A stretch of DNA of 17,483 bases from Candidatus Omnitrophota bacterium. GTDB lineage: Bacteria; Verrucomicrobiota; Verrucomicrobiia; Limisphaerales; UBA1319. Position 1 is the first letter of the stretch. Every line of letters begins with the position of its first letter. The position numbers were made by a program, and so were the translations under genes. The stretch lies in the NCBI GenBank assembly GCA_023473405.1, contig JAMCZD010000054.1, forward strand, positions 1 to 17,483, written 5' to 3'. Of this stretch, positions 7,970-15,736 are shown piece after piece. Below the pieces are notes generated by a model. The model had not been told where the DNA came from. It made no database searches and saw nothing but the letters and a program-made list of their open reading frames with translations.

Positions 7970-8629
7970 CTATTGTTCTTTCTGGGACTCGACCCATTGG
8001 ACGGCGAACCGGACCAGGCTGACGGCATCCTGGAGCCGGAGCTTTTCCTTGATGTGTTCGCGATGGGACTGGACGGTCTTGACGCTGACGTGAATCTGCT
8101 GCGCGATCTGGCGGGTGCGGTTGCCCCGTCCAATCAGTTCGAGCACCTCGAATTCGCGGTTGCTGAGGCGAGCGAGTGGGGAGGTGCCCTTGGCGTGTTG
8201 GCCGTCGGCGAATTGGCCCAGGAGCTGCCGGGTCATGGTCTCGCTGAGGTAGTACTTGCCGCGCAACACCCGGCGAAGCGAAGCGAGCAATTCAACCGAA
8301 GGCACCTGCTTCATGATGTAACCCCTGGCACCGGCGCGGAGGGCGCGTTCGGCGAAGAGCGCTTCGTCATGCATCGAGAGCACGAGCACGGGCAGGCGCG
8401 GCCAGCGAGCCTTTATATCTTTGATCAGCTCGAGTCCGTGGCTGCCTCCCAAGGAAATGTCCACAATGGCAAGGTCGGGCTTCAACTCTTCCAACAACCG
8501 CAAGGCTTCGTGGGAGTCACCGGCCTGGCCGCAGACGTGCATGTCCGATTCCTGGTCGATCAACCGCGCCAAGCCTTCCCGCAGAATGGCGTGATCGTCA
8601 ACCAACAAGATTCCGGCCTGTTTTTTCAT
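7970..8629 (-). CDS. NarL/FixJ-type response regulator
   Basis: The 219-residue protein has a receiver domain (1-120) and a LuxR-type DNA-binding domain (about 150-212). Receiver residues are in place: the acidic pair Asp11-Asp12 (LLVDDH), phosphoacceptor Asp57 (AIVDISL), Ser85 and Lys108 (YIMKQ). The helix-turn-helix contains LSNREFEVLELIGRGNRTRQ and VSVKTVQSHREHIKEKL. It should bind DNA when phosphorylated by a sensor kinase, but no kinase is in the window. Its ATG follows the TGA of the MlaD-type gene with no base between, so it is translationally coupled as the last gene of the transporter operon. That placement suggests it responds to, or controls, envelope-lipid state. Its targets are unknown. 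Confidence 0.93.
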   Translation of the reverse strand: MKKQAGILLVDDHAILREGLARLIDQESDMHVCGQAGDSHEALRLLEELKPDLAIVDISLGGSHGLELIKDIKARWPRLPVLVLSMHDEALFAERALRAGARGYIMKQVPSVELLASLRRVLRGKYYLSETMTRQLLGQFADGQHAKGTSPLARLSNREFEVLELIGRGNRTRQIAQQIHVSVKTVQSHREHIKEKLRLQDAVSLVRFAVQWVESQKEQ

Positions 8630-9601
8630 TCAGAACAAGCTATTGGCGGCGATGCCCAACACGGAGAGCGGGCCCTGGTCTTCCAGGCCTTCGGTGGCTT
8701 TATCCACCTTTTGCAGGGTCAACCGTGCATTTTTATAAAAATCGTTGGTGTTGATCAATTGGGCAATCGTGCCGTTGCCGCGATTGATTTTCTGGAGGAT
8801 ATCCCGCAGGTTCACCATTGCGTTGGTGGCTTCATCGTAGAGGGCCGGATTAGTGGCAAGCCGGCCAATGGTGCCGCGGCCTTCGTTGATGTTGCTGATG
8901 GTTAGTTTGGCCTGGTCCGCCACGCTACGGATGTCACTGGTGGTTCCATTCAGGTTGCTGACGGTGTTGAGAGCGGTCTGGTAAAGGGTATCGGTAGTAA
9001 TCAGTTTGCCGATGGTCCCCTGGCCCTTGGCGATTTCCTCGGAAACAGTCTGCAGGTTGCTGAGCATATCGTTCAGTTTGCCTTTGTTTTCCTTGAGGAA
9101 ATCGGTGAACGGCCCCAGCAGACTGCTGAAGTTCTCACCACTGAAGGTCTTCGTCATGCCCTCGACCTGCGAAGCCGCGCTGTCCAGTTTGGCCATCAAC
9201 GTGCTCAGGTCCACTTGCTCGGTCGTGACCAACTCCGCGCCCGACTCGACATTCGGGGCCGTGGGTGCCCCGAAACTGATCGACACGTAATTCTGGCCTA
9301 GCAAACCTTGGAATTTGATGGTGGCCTTGCTGTCCGTTTTCACCGGGGCGCTTCTCTCGATCTTCATGGTGACCTCGACCTTGATGCCGGACAGGTTGAT
9401 GCGCTCGACGGTGCCGATCTGGACCCCGGCCATTTTCACCGGGTCACCCACCTTGAGCTCGTGCACGGTGTTGAACAGGGCACGAATAGGGTATCCGCCT
9501 TTCAGAAATTCCAAACCGCCCAGCATCTCGATGATGATGATCGCGGCAACAAACGCCAGGGCGAAGAAAATGCCCAAACGCGTTTCCAAGGTGTTTTTCA
9601 T
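8630..9601 (-). CDS. mlaD: MlaD-type MCE-domain lipid transport protein
   Basis: A single N-terminal membrane anchor (10-24, FFALAFVAAIIIIEM) is followed by an MCE domain at about 37-115 (GDPVKMAGVQIGTVERI, then IKFQGLLGQNYVSI). MCE proteins form hexameric rings in the periplasm that pass phospholipids between membranes, feeding or receiving from an MlaEF complex. The 323-residue length is well above the approximately 180 residues of E. coli MlaD. The extra part is a long helical, probably coiled-coil tail with three GxGTI motifs: GQGTIGKL (193), GRGTIGRL (241) and GNGTIAQL (275), each followed by an N/T..(L/F)Y motif. Such tails are seen in other long MCE proteins and may build a tube. The start overlaps the mlaF stop by 4 bases (ATGA). 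Confidence 0.92.
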   Translation of the reverse strand: MKNTLETRLGIFFALAFVAAIIIIEMLGGLEFLKGGYPIRALFNTVHELKVGDPVKMAGVQIGTVERINLSGIKVEVTMKIERSAPVKTDSKATIKFQGLLGQNYVSISFGAPTAPNVESGAELVTTEQVDLSTLMAKLDSAASQVEGMTKTFSGENFSSLLGPFTDFLKENKGKLNDMLSNLQTVSEEIAKGQGTIGKLITTDTLYQTALNTVSNLNGTTSDIRSVADQAKLTISNINEGRGTIGRLATNPALYDEATNAMVNLRDILQKINRGNGTIAQLINTNDFYKNARLTLQKVDKATEGLEDQGPLSVLGIAANSLF

Positions 9602-10371
9602 ATGGTTTTCCTTTCCTTTTCTTGATCAAATTTCGCAGTTAGAAACTTCTGGATCATGGGATTCGGATTGGCCTTGACCTCGCCGGGCAGGCCAACAAAC
9701 AGGATTCGCCCATCGCTGATCATCGCAATCCGGTCCGCCACCCCGAAGGCCAGGCTGCGATCATGGGTGACAATCATCGAGGTGACGGAAAACTGACGCT
9801 TCAATCTCAGTATTTCCTCGGTGATGGTCACCGCAATCAACGGGTCCAACTCGCTGGTCGGTTCGTCGTATAGGATCAGTTGCGGTTCCGTCACCAGGGC
9901 GCGGGCGATAGCCACCCGCTTCTTCATTCCCCCGGAGATCTCGGCGGGGTTGCGATTCTCGATCCCTTTCAATCCGACCTGTTCAAGTGTTTGCTTTACA
10001 ATCCGGTCGATCTCGGCTTGTGGCTTAATCCGATGTTCGGACAGATACAGCCCCACATTCTCCCCCACGCTCAGCGAGTTCAACAGCGCGCCCGACTGGA
10101 AAACCATCGCCAGCCGATAGTGGTTCAACGAGCCCGCCGATTTAATGGGATGCCCGGCGATAAGGATTTCGCCGGCATCGGGCGTTTCCAATCCGGCAAT
10201 ATGCTTCAGCAGGACGGACTTGCCGCTCCCGCTGGGTCCCATGATCACGAAAATCTCGCCGGCAGCAACCTCGAGATCAATTCCCTGCAGGACGGGCTGG
10301 CCGGCATAGCTCTTCTGCAAGCCGCGCACCTGGACATCGACGCCATATTGGGTTGGGGAGGAAGCAGTCAT
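9598..10371 (-). CDS. mlaF: MlaF-type ABC transporter ATPase
   Basis: The cytoplasmic ATPase subunit of the MCE/Mla lipid transporter has 257 residues. It has Walker A GPSGSGKS (45-52), a Q-loop at Gln92 (MVFQSGALLNSLSV), signature ISGGMKKR (145-152), Walker B LILYDEP (165-171) and switch His203. The Q-loop neighbourhood (FQSGALLNSL) and the GGMKKR signature are typical of MlaF rather than of other ABC importers. After Walker B it has PTSELDP where the usual form is PTSGLDP, a Gly-to-Glu change next to the D-loop. It lies 2 bases after mlaE and overlaps mlaD by 4 bases, so the three are co-translated. It should power lipid movement through MlaE, but the direction is not readable. Confidence 0.95.
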   Translation of the reverse strand: MTASSPTQYGVDVQVRGLQKSYAGQPVLQGIDLEVAAGEIFVIMGPSGSGKSVLLKHIAGLETPDAGEILIAGHPIKSAGSLNHYRLAMVFQSGALLNSLSVGENVGLYLSEHRIKPQAEIDRIVKQTLEQVGLKGIENRNPAEISGGMKKRVAIARALVTEPQLILYDEPTSELDPLIAVTITEEILRLKRQFSVTSMIVTHDRSLAFGVADRIAMISDGRILFVGLPGEVKANPNPMIQKFLTAKFDQEKERKTI

Positions 10372-10373
10372 TT

Positions 10374-11114
10374 CTAGATCGAGATCAGGACTCGGGTGAG
10401 GAAGTAATCAAGGATGAGGATCAGGACCAGCGAATTGACCACGGCCTTGGTGACGGAGAGTCCGATGCCGCGCGGTCCGCCGGCGGTCAGCAGGCCCTGG
10501 TGGCAGGAAACGATGCCGATCACCACGGCAAACACCCAGCTCTTGAACAAGCCGTTGATGAAATCACCCAGTTCAACCGTTTGGCGCAGGTTGGCGAAGT
10601 AGCTATGAAAGGAGACGCCGATGTTATGGTTGTAAACGCAAACCAAGGCGCCGCCGATCCAGCCTACCAAAATGGAAAAAATCACCAGGAGAGGCAGGGC
10701 GCTGCTGATGGCCACCAAGCGCGGCAAAACCAGGTAGGAGATGGGATCGATATTCATGGTGCGCAGGGCGTCTATCTCCTGGTAGACCTGCATCGAGCCG
10801 ATCTCGGCCGCCATTGCCGATCCTATCCGTCCCGCGATCAGCACGGCCATCATCACTGGCGCCAACTCCTTGCACATCGAGAGGCCCACGATCCCGCCGA
10901 TGACACTCGAGAGGCCCCGATCCACCAGGACCGGCCCGGTTTGCAGGGCCAGCACGCCGCCGATAAACAGCGAAAGGACGCAGGCCATCAGAAGACTGGC
11001 ATTGCCAATCTCGAAAAGCTGGTCCATCACCTTTCGTCGTTGCCGCCAAACCTGCGGCAGCATCTTCACGGTGCGCCAGAAAAAGATAAGCATCTCGCCG
11101 AGGTTCTCGAACAT
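10374..11114 (-). CDS. mlaE: MlaE-type ABC transporter permease
   Basis: The 246-residue inner-membrane permease of the MCE/Mla family has an amphipathic N-terminus (VWRQRRKVMDQLFEIGNAS) followed by about five membrane segments. The family signature runs from KELAPVMMAVLIAGRIGSAM through AAEIGSMQVYQEIDALRTM (about 82-120), the coupling loop that contacts the ATPase. The C-terminal segment keeps the GGPRGIGLSVTKAVVNSLV pattern. It begins 5 bases after the stop of the 504-residue repeat protein gene and ends 2 bases before mlaF. No mlaB, mlaC or mlaA homologue is in the window, so the periplasmic and outer-membrane partners differ or are encoded elsewhere. Confidence 0.95.
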   Translation of the reverse strand: MFENLGEMLIFFWRTVKMLPQVWRQRRKVMDQLFEIGNASLLMACVLSLFIGGVLALQTGPVLVDRGLSSVIGGIVGLSMCKELAPVMMAVLIAGRIGSAMAAEIGSMQVYQEIDALRTMNIDPISYLVLPRLVAISSALPLLVIFSILVGWIGGALVCVYNHNIGVSFHSYFANLRQTVELGDFINGLFKSWVFAVVIGIVSCHQGLLTAGGPRGIGLSVTKAVVNSLVLILILDYFLTRVLISI

Positions 11115-11119
11115 ATCAA

Positions 11120-12634
11120 TCAGCCCTTCGATTGCGTCACGCCCGCGCCTTTAGCCTTGCCCAGCGGCAAATAGAACAAACGCCAGCTTCTGCCTTCCGG
11201 CCCGGAATAATACTGGAACAGCCCAAACAAAAGCGAACACTTTCGCATTGTTGGCGCAGTATCGAGCCGATACAGGTTCCAGAGGAACGACTGGCTGGCA
11301 GCGTGGGTCTCGCCGTTTTTTTCCGAGCGCCAAATCGACCAGAGGGGCGAATAATTGCGTTCAATTTTTCCGTTTTTGGGGAAGAACGGTTCCAGTAGGG
11401 CCAGCACCTGCAACCGCTCGCTCCCTGCCTGGTCGCGCCAAGCGGTAAACAGCGGCCATAGGTCCGTCCGATGCATCTTCGCCGGACCTGGTCCCGGGCT
11501 CTTATCGATGGTGTCCGAATAGAGGTAGAAGAGGATGCGTGTTCGTTCGCGTTCGACAGCCTCGGCCTTGAGGCGGTTGTGTTTATAAATTGGCCACAGG
11601 TAGAAATCGCTTTCGAGGTTGGTGCTTTGGACCTGGCTGAAGAAGGGCCAGACGCGGTTCGCGGTTTTTCCCTCGCCGCGGGCGAAGACAATCAATGGCC
11701 AGGGGGTATCCCATTCGCGATATTTCCTTTTGCGGTCGTTGGTATAAGTAATCAAAGGCCAGAGCCAGGTGGTGGAATCGCGCTTTGGTGAACGCTGCCA
11801 GGTATACAGCGGCAACACGGCTTGGAAGCGCTCCTGGTTATCGGTGCCTATCCCGGTCGTCTGATTGAAAAACAGGGGCCACAACGCAAAGAATCTTTTG
11901 TGGCCGCCCACTGTTTCGAGTTCGCCTACGCTATTGGTTATGGCGGTGACTCCCTTGTGCTCATAGCCGGCTAGCGGCCAGACCTGCCAGCCGCTCAAGG
12001 TTTCGCCGTGCCGTCGATGGAAGATCGGAAACAGATAGTTATCGGTCACCACGTCCTTCTTGCGCGTCTGCACATAAAGCGGGAACATGACGAACTTGAT
12101 ATCGTCACGGTAGAACCGGTGCTTGATCTCGCCATAAAAGGGGACAACGGCGGTATAATTAAGGTTGGTATCCCGAGAGTGCTGCTGAAAATAGAAAGGA
12201 AAGACCGAGGTCCGTTTCACGGGCGCTTCGGCCTGGGTTTGCCCGCCGGAAAAGCTGATGATCTGAAACAATTGCAGCCGATACTCCGAGCCGAACCGAT
12301 GATAGGTGCAGATCGGGTAAAACAAGTCGATACCTTCCAATTCCAAGTCCGGTTCGGATCGATAAGAGAGCAACGGCGCCACGCCCCACTCGGCTCGGTT
12401 TCCAACCCGTTCATAATGCAACAATGGCCCCAGCGCCTCCACTCGGTCCCCCGAAGCCAGCGTCAGCTTGAAGTGGTCCACCAGCGGCCCGGCAGACAAT
12501 TCACTGGCCGAAGTACGAACCGCACATAGGGAAAGGAAAAACGCGATAGCCGTGGACAACAGAGACCGGACCACGCTCCGCCGAGGACACAATCCCGGCT
12601 TGCTCCCTCGGCAACTCGATGCATTCCAACTCAT
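11120..12634 (-). CDS. Exported repeat protein with W-P-L-aromatic motifs, unknown function
   Basis: The 504-residue protein matches no family I can name. It has a signal peptide (RRSVVR, then SLLSTAIAFFLSLCAV, cleavage near TSA-S, about residue 43). The rest is a repeat: a hydrophobic or Trp residue, Pro, Leu/Phe/Ile and usually an aromatic within two positions, then polar and charged residues. Clear copies have Pro at 70, 87, 107, 146, 165, 185, 203, 220, 253, 275, 293, 313, 330, 348 and 394, with degenerate copies to the end (LWSIWRSEK, LWNLYRLDT). Spacing is mostly 17-22 residues, which suits strand-turn-strand units. An outer-membrane barrel or a beta-rich periplasmic structure is my inference. 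It is the first gene of the mlaEFD operon, so a role in lipid transfer is plausible. The first ATG is used here; TTG at 12592 may be the true start. Confidence 0.85.
   Translation of the reverse strand: MSWNASSCRGSKPGLCPRRSVVRSLLSTAIAFFLSLCAVRTSASELSAGPLVDHFKLTLASGDRVEALGPLLHYERVGNRAEWGVAPLLSYRSEPDLELEGIDLFYPICTYHRFGSEYRLQLFQIISFSGGQTQAEAPVKRTSVFPFYFQQHSRDTNLNYTAVVPFYGEIKHRFYRDDIKFVMFPLYVQTRKKDVVTDNYLFPIFHRRHGETLSGWQVWPLAGYEHKGVTAITNSVGELETVGGHKRFFALWPLFFNQTTGIGTDNQERFQAVLPLYTWQRSPKRDSTTWLWPLITYTNDRKRKYREWDTPWPLIVFARGEGKTANRVWPFFSQVQSTNLESDFYLWPIYKHNRLKAEAVERERTRILFYLYSDTIDKSPGPGPAKMHRTDLWPLFTAWRDQAGSERLQVLALLEPFFPKNGKIERNYSPLWSIWRSEKNGETHAASQSFLWNLYRLDTAPTMRKCSLLFGLFQYYSGPEGRSWRLFYLPLGKAKGAGVTQSKG
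12603..12609 (-). promoter_or_regulatory. Strong Shine-Dalgarno sequence inside the annotated 5' end of the repeat-protein gene
   Basis: GAGGGAG on the minus strand lies 10 bases before an in-frame TTG (12590-12592). The ATG at 12634 has only a distant GGGGAA. Starting at the TTG would give a classic signal peptide, MCPRRSVVRSLLSTAIAFF, without the 14 odd leading residues. Confidence 0.45.
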
Positions 12635-12638
12635 TATA
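12633..12638 (-). promoter_or_regulatory. Perfect TATAAT overlapping the first ATG of the repeat-protein/Mla-type operon
   Basis: The minus strand reads TATAATG, with the last four letters shared with the ATG of the open frame. If this is the -10 box, transcription starts near 12626, downstream of that ATG, and translation would have to use the TTG at 12592. The -35 position 17 bases upstream (GTCGCC) is a poor match, so the site may be chance. The rest of 12639-12890 contains a CCCGCC/GGCGGG hairpin at about 12700-12715 and no gene. Confidence 0.3.
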
Positions 12639-12890
12639 ATCGGATTTCCCCAACTGGCGACGATGTTGCCATCGCCAAAACAGGGCGACCTGTTTTCTCC
12701 CGCCGATTAGGCGGGGAAATCCATGGGAAATCAACATCAAATCGCTCGGGTTAGTGGGAACAGCGGTAGATTCCGCGGAGGGCGTTAACGATAATGACGG
12801 TCCTGCTGGCCCTCGGCACACCGATTATCGCAATATTTACTCTTAAATAGTTTGACTTTATCACCCGTTTCGGATTACCCTGGGGTGTAG

Positions 12891-15710
12891 TCAATTGAGG
12901 TCTTTGCCTCGGTTCCTCCCGACCCAGTGTCGAATGTGCATTTTCGCCACTGGGTTTTTTAGTGTCCACCCCAACCGAGACATGAGGCTGATGATGGCAG
13001 GCAAGACGGTTAAGCCGGCAACCATGCACGCCGCCGTGCCGATTGCCATGACATAGCCCAGGCTGGCGATGCCTTGGTGCTTGGCCAGCATCAAGCTGCC
13101 GAAGCCGGCGATGGTGGTAAGCCCGGAAACCAGCACCGCCTTGCCTGTGCTGCGCGCCAGAATGCCTGGGTTTTGTTCTTCGGCGAACCGGTTCAGGATG
13201 TGGATTCCATTGGTAACGCCGATGCCTATCACCAGGGGCAGCATCATTATGTTGGCCGGATTAAACGGGATATCCGCCCACCCCATCAATCCCACCGTCC
13301 AGAGGGCGCCAATCCCAACGGGGAGCAGTCCTAAAACAACACTCATCAGGTTCCGGAAGTGAATGAGAACCAAGAGGGCGATGGCTATCAGGGAATAAAC
13401 GGCGGCTTGTTCGTAGCTTTGCTTGAGCAAGGTGGTATAGGCGTAGAGCTGCACCGGCGTGCCCGTGATGATTGGTTTGCCGGTGTCATGGGGATCGAGG
13501 GCCTGGCGGAGCTGTTGGACAAATACCTCCTGGTTTTTCCGTTCCCAGACATTTTTCTTGGGATAAACCTGCAAGAGGAATTTGCCATGCACGCCCACAA
13601 ACCGGTTCCGAATCGCCGGCGGCAGGTCCTCGACGCGCAACGGGCCGCTGTCGTTTTGGTTCTTGATGGCCTTGAAGGTCTCGCGGATGTCATTGAACAA
13701 GGCCTGCTGAAAGGCGGCGAGTTTCATTGACGGGTTGGCAACGTCGCTCTGGACCATATCGCTGCGCAACCGGACCACCGCCTGGCGGAGTGCTTGGAGG
13801 TGGCGCGCCAGGTCGGCTTCGTTGTTGTTGCCCTCGAGGCTGGCCAGTGCCCAGCCCAGGTATCCCTGCGATACCCACAGGGTCTGGTTCAACTGCTGGA
13901 TATCGACAGGTTCGAGGTCAATCAGGGCAAAATGAATGGGGGCGACGTCCTGTTTGATCTCTTTGATCAGGGCCAATTTCTTGGTCTGGTCTTCGGTCAT
14001 CAAACCGGCAATGGACTCGACGCTGCCGACGCTGGAAAGGGGCGTTATTTTCTTCTCCAAGGCCACCGCCTCCGGGAGTGTATCCGCCACCACAGCGCCG
14101 AAGAGGACCGACTTGGATGCGGAGTTGATGAGTTTGTTTTCGTACACCACAGCCGGCAGGCCGCGGGTCTGCATATTCAACAAGTTGTAATCGAAATAAA
14201 CCTTGCGCGCCTGCCAGCCGGCCAGTCCGCAGAGCACGAGCGCGATGATCGCAACCATAACCGGGCGTTTTAACCAGAGCCGCTCGATTTGAGCCCGCCG
14301 ATCGGCATGCGAGCCATAGGCGTGGTCGATCACATTTTGCCGCCCGCGCAAGAGCATCACCGGCAGCAAGGTCATCATCGGGATCAGGCAGATCAGCAAG
14401 CCGGCGCCGCAGATAATTCCCATTTCCTGGATGCCCTTGAAATTGGTCCAGGCCATCGCGAGAAAGGCGCCGGCCGTGGTGAAGCAGCCGGTGAAGATGC
14501 CCTTGCCGGTATAAACCATGGCCTTGTCGAGGGCGGCGCGTTTGCTTTTGCCGTGGCGCAATTCCTCCTCGTAACGGGTGATAAGGTGTACCCCGAAATC
14601 GATTGCCAGGCCAATGAGCATGGGCACGAACGTGATGGTGAGGATGTTCAAATGCCCTACCGCCAGGGTGGCAAAGGCCAGGGTGTAACACAAGCCCACC
14701 ACCAGGCAGATTGTGGCCTTCAAGGGACGCCCGCTCTCATGATAGCCAAAGATAAAGATCAAAGCCACCAGGACTATCGACACCACCGTGGCGAGTGTCG
14801 TGTCACGCTGCGACTGTGCCATCTCGTCAAACTCAAGCACGGTCTCTCCCGTTATGCCCACGTTTACCCCGGGCACTTCAACCTGTGTCTTCTTCACCAG
14901 TTGACGCAGACGTTCGACAGTTGCCTGGTTCAACGACTCGAGCCGCGCGCGGGCGGTGACGATGTAGATGCGTCCGCCATCGTATGTGATATACATTTGC
15001 TGCTCGGCCTCCTGGCCGCCGTCGAACAAGGCATTGATGCCGGGCGAGGGTGGTGTGCCGGGGCGATGCAGGCTTTCCGATGCTTGCTCGAGGATTCGTT
15101 GCAAGGCGGGAATGGACTTCATCAAATTGCGATTGCTGTCGTTGTCCTCCGCCCTGGCGGTGGCGAACTGGCGGTTAACCAGATGAAAGAACGAATTGAG
15201 GTTGGTGGCCTGGGAAAAATTTTGGATAAAAGGGTGGTAATCCCGCAGAGTCGTGGACAATTCCTGGAGTGTGTCTTCGGGCAGGAAGAGCAGCGCCTTG
15301 GGCCCCATCAGTTTGAGATCGCCCTTGTAAAAAACGTCGGTAAACAGGTTGGGCTCGGCCTCCAACCGCGCCCCGAGCCGTTCCACGAATTGGCGGTTCT
15401 TCTCCATGTCCTCGCTCTCGACCACCGCCACCAGGTCGTCCTGGCCCGGGAATTCGGCTTTGTACTTCAGAAATGCCTGGTGGTATTTCTTGTCGGCCCC
15501 CACCAGGTCATTGCGGTTGGTGTCGAATTGGAGGTTCTGAACGGTATAAAAGACGCTCAGAACCACCAGGATGATCTGCGGATAGAAAAAGAACCAGGGA
15601 TAATGATAAAGATAAAATGCCAGCCGGCGCAGCAGGCGGAAAGCCAATGACTCGGAAGGCGGAGGCGGAGGCAGAGGCCGAGCCTTAGGCTTGAACCGGG
15701 TCAAATTCAT
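12891..15710 (-). CDS. MMPL/HpnN-like RND-family transporter
   Basis: The 939-residue inner-membrane protein has the duplicated RND plan. Each half has one helix (about 38-58 and 483-500), a large periplasmic domain (60-300 and 505-765), then five more helices (305-455 and 770-910). The N-terminus is a cytoplasmic Pro-rich tail (PLPPPPP). The first half keeps the MMPL motif GLAIDFGVHLITRYEEE with Asp371, the expected proton-relay residue. The equivalent in the second half is GIGVTNGIHILNRFAEE, with Thr833 in place of Asp. Overall features, including the FDTNRNDL start of the first periplasmic domain, resemble HpnN, which moves hopanoids to the outer membrane. The cargo here is inferred to be a lipid. 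It begins 26 bases after yebC and lies upstream of the Mla-type operon on the same strand. Confidence 0.9.
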   Translation of the reverse strand: MNLTRFKPKARPLPPPPPSESLAFRLLRRLAFYLYHYPWFFFYPQIILVVLSVFYTVQNLQFDTNRNDLVGADKKYHQAFLKYKAEFPGQDDLVAVVESEDMEKNRQFVERLGARLEAEPNLFTDVFYKGDLKLMGPKALLFLPEDTLQELSTTLRDYHPFIQNFSQATNLNSFFHLVNRQFATARAEDNDSNRNLMKSIPALQRILEQASESLHRPGTPPSPGINALFDGGQEAEQQMYITYDGGRIYIVTARARLESLNQATVERLRQLVKKTQVEVPGVNVGITGETVLEFDEMAQSQRDTTLATVVSIVLVALIFIFGYHESGRPLKATICLVVGLCYTLAFATLAVGHLNILTITFVPMLIGLAIDFGVHLITRYEEELRHGKSKRAALDKAMVYTGKGIFTGCFTTAGAFLAMAWTNFKGIQEMGIICGAGLLICLIPMMTLLPVMLLRGRQNVIDHAYGSHADRRAQIERLWLKRPVMVAIIALVLCGLAGWQARKVYFDYNLLNMQTRGLPAVVYENKLINSASKSVLFGAVVADTLPEAVALEKKITPLSSVGSVESIAGLMTEDQTKKLALIKEIKQDVAPIHFALIDLEPVDIQQLNQTLWVSQGYLGWALASLEGNNNEADLARHLQALRQAVVRLRSDMVQSDVANPSMKLAAFQQALFNDIRETFKAIKNQNDSGPLRVEDLPPAIRNRFVGVHGKFLLQVYPKKNVWERKNQEVFVQQLRQALDPHDTGKPIITGTPVQLYAYTTLLKQSYEQAAVYSLIAIALLVLIHFRNLMSVVLGLLPVGIGALWTVGLMGWADIPFNPANIMMLPLVIGIGVTNGIHILNRFAEEQNPGILARSTGKAVLVSGLTTIAGFGSLMLAKHQGIASLGYVMAIGTAACMVAGLTVLPAIISLMSRLGWTLKNPVAKMHIRHWVGRNRGKDLN

Positions 15711-15736
15711 GAAATGTGGTTACCAAAAGGGGCGTC

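Noticed and set aside
7871..8905. Plus-strand open frame of about 344 codons opposite the response regulator and mlaD
   Set aside because: It is antisense to two clear genes, has no ribosome-binding site, and its product has no recognisable motif.
10353..11174. Plus-strand open frame opposite mlaE
   Set aside because: The sense gene has the full MlaE signature. The antisense product is Gln/His/Asp-rich low complexity.
14289..15650. Long plus-strand open frame opposite the RND transporter
   Set aside because: It lies entirely antisense to a well-supported 939-residue membrane protein. Its product is rich in His, Gln, Gly and Arg with no domain, as expected for the reverse of a GC-rich gene.
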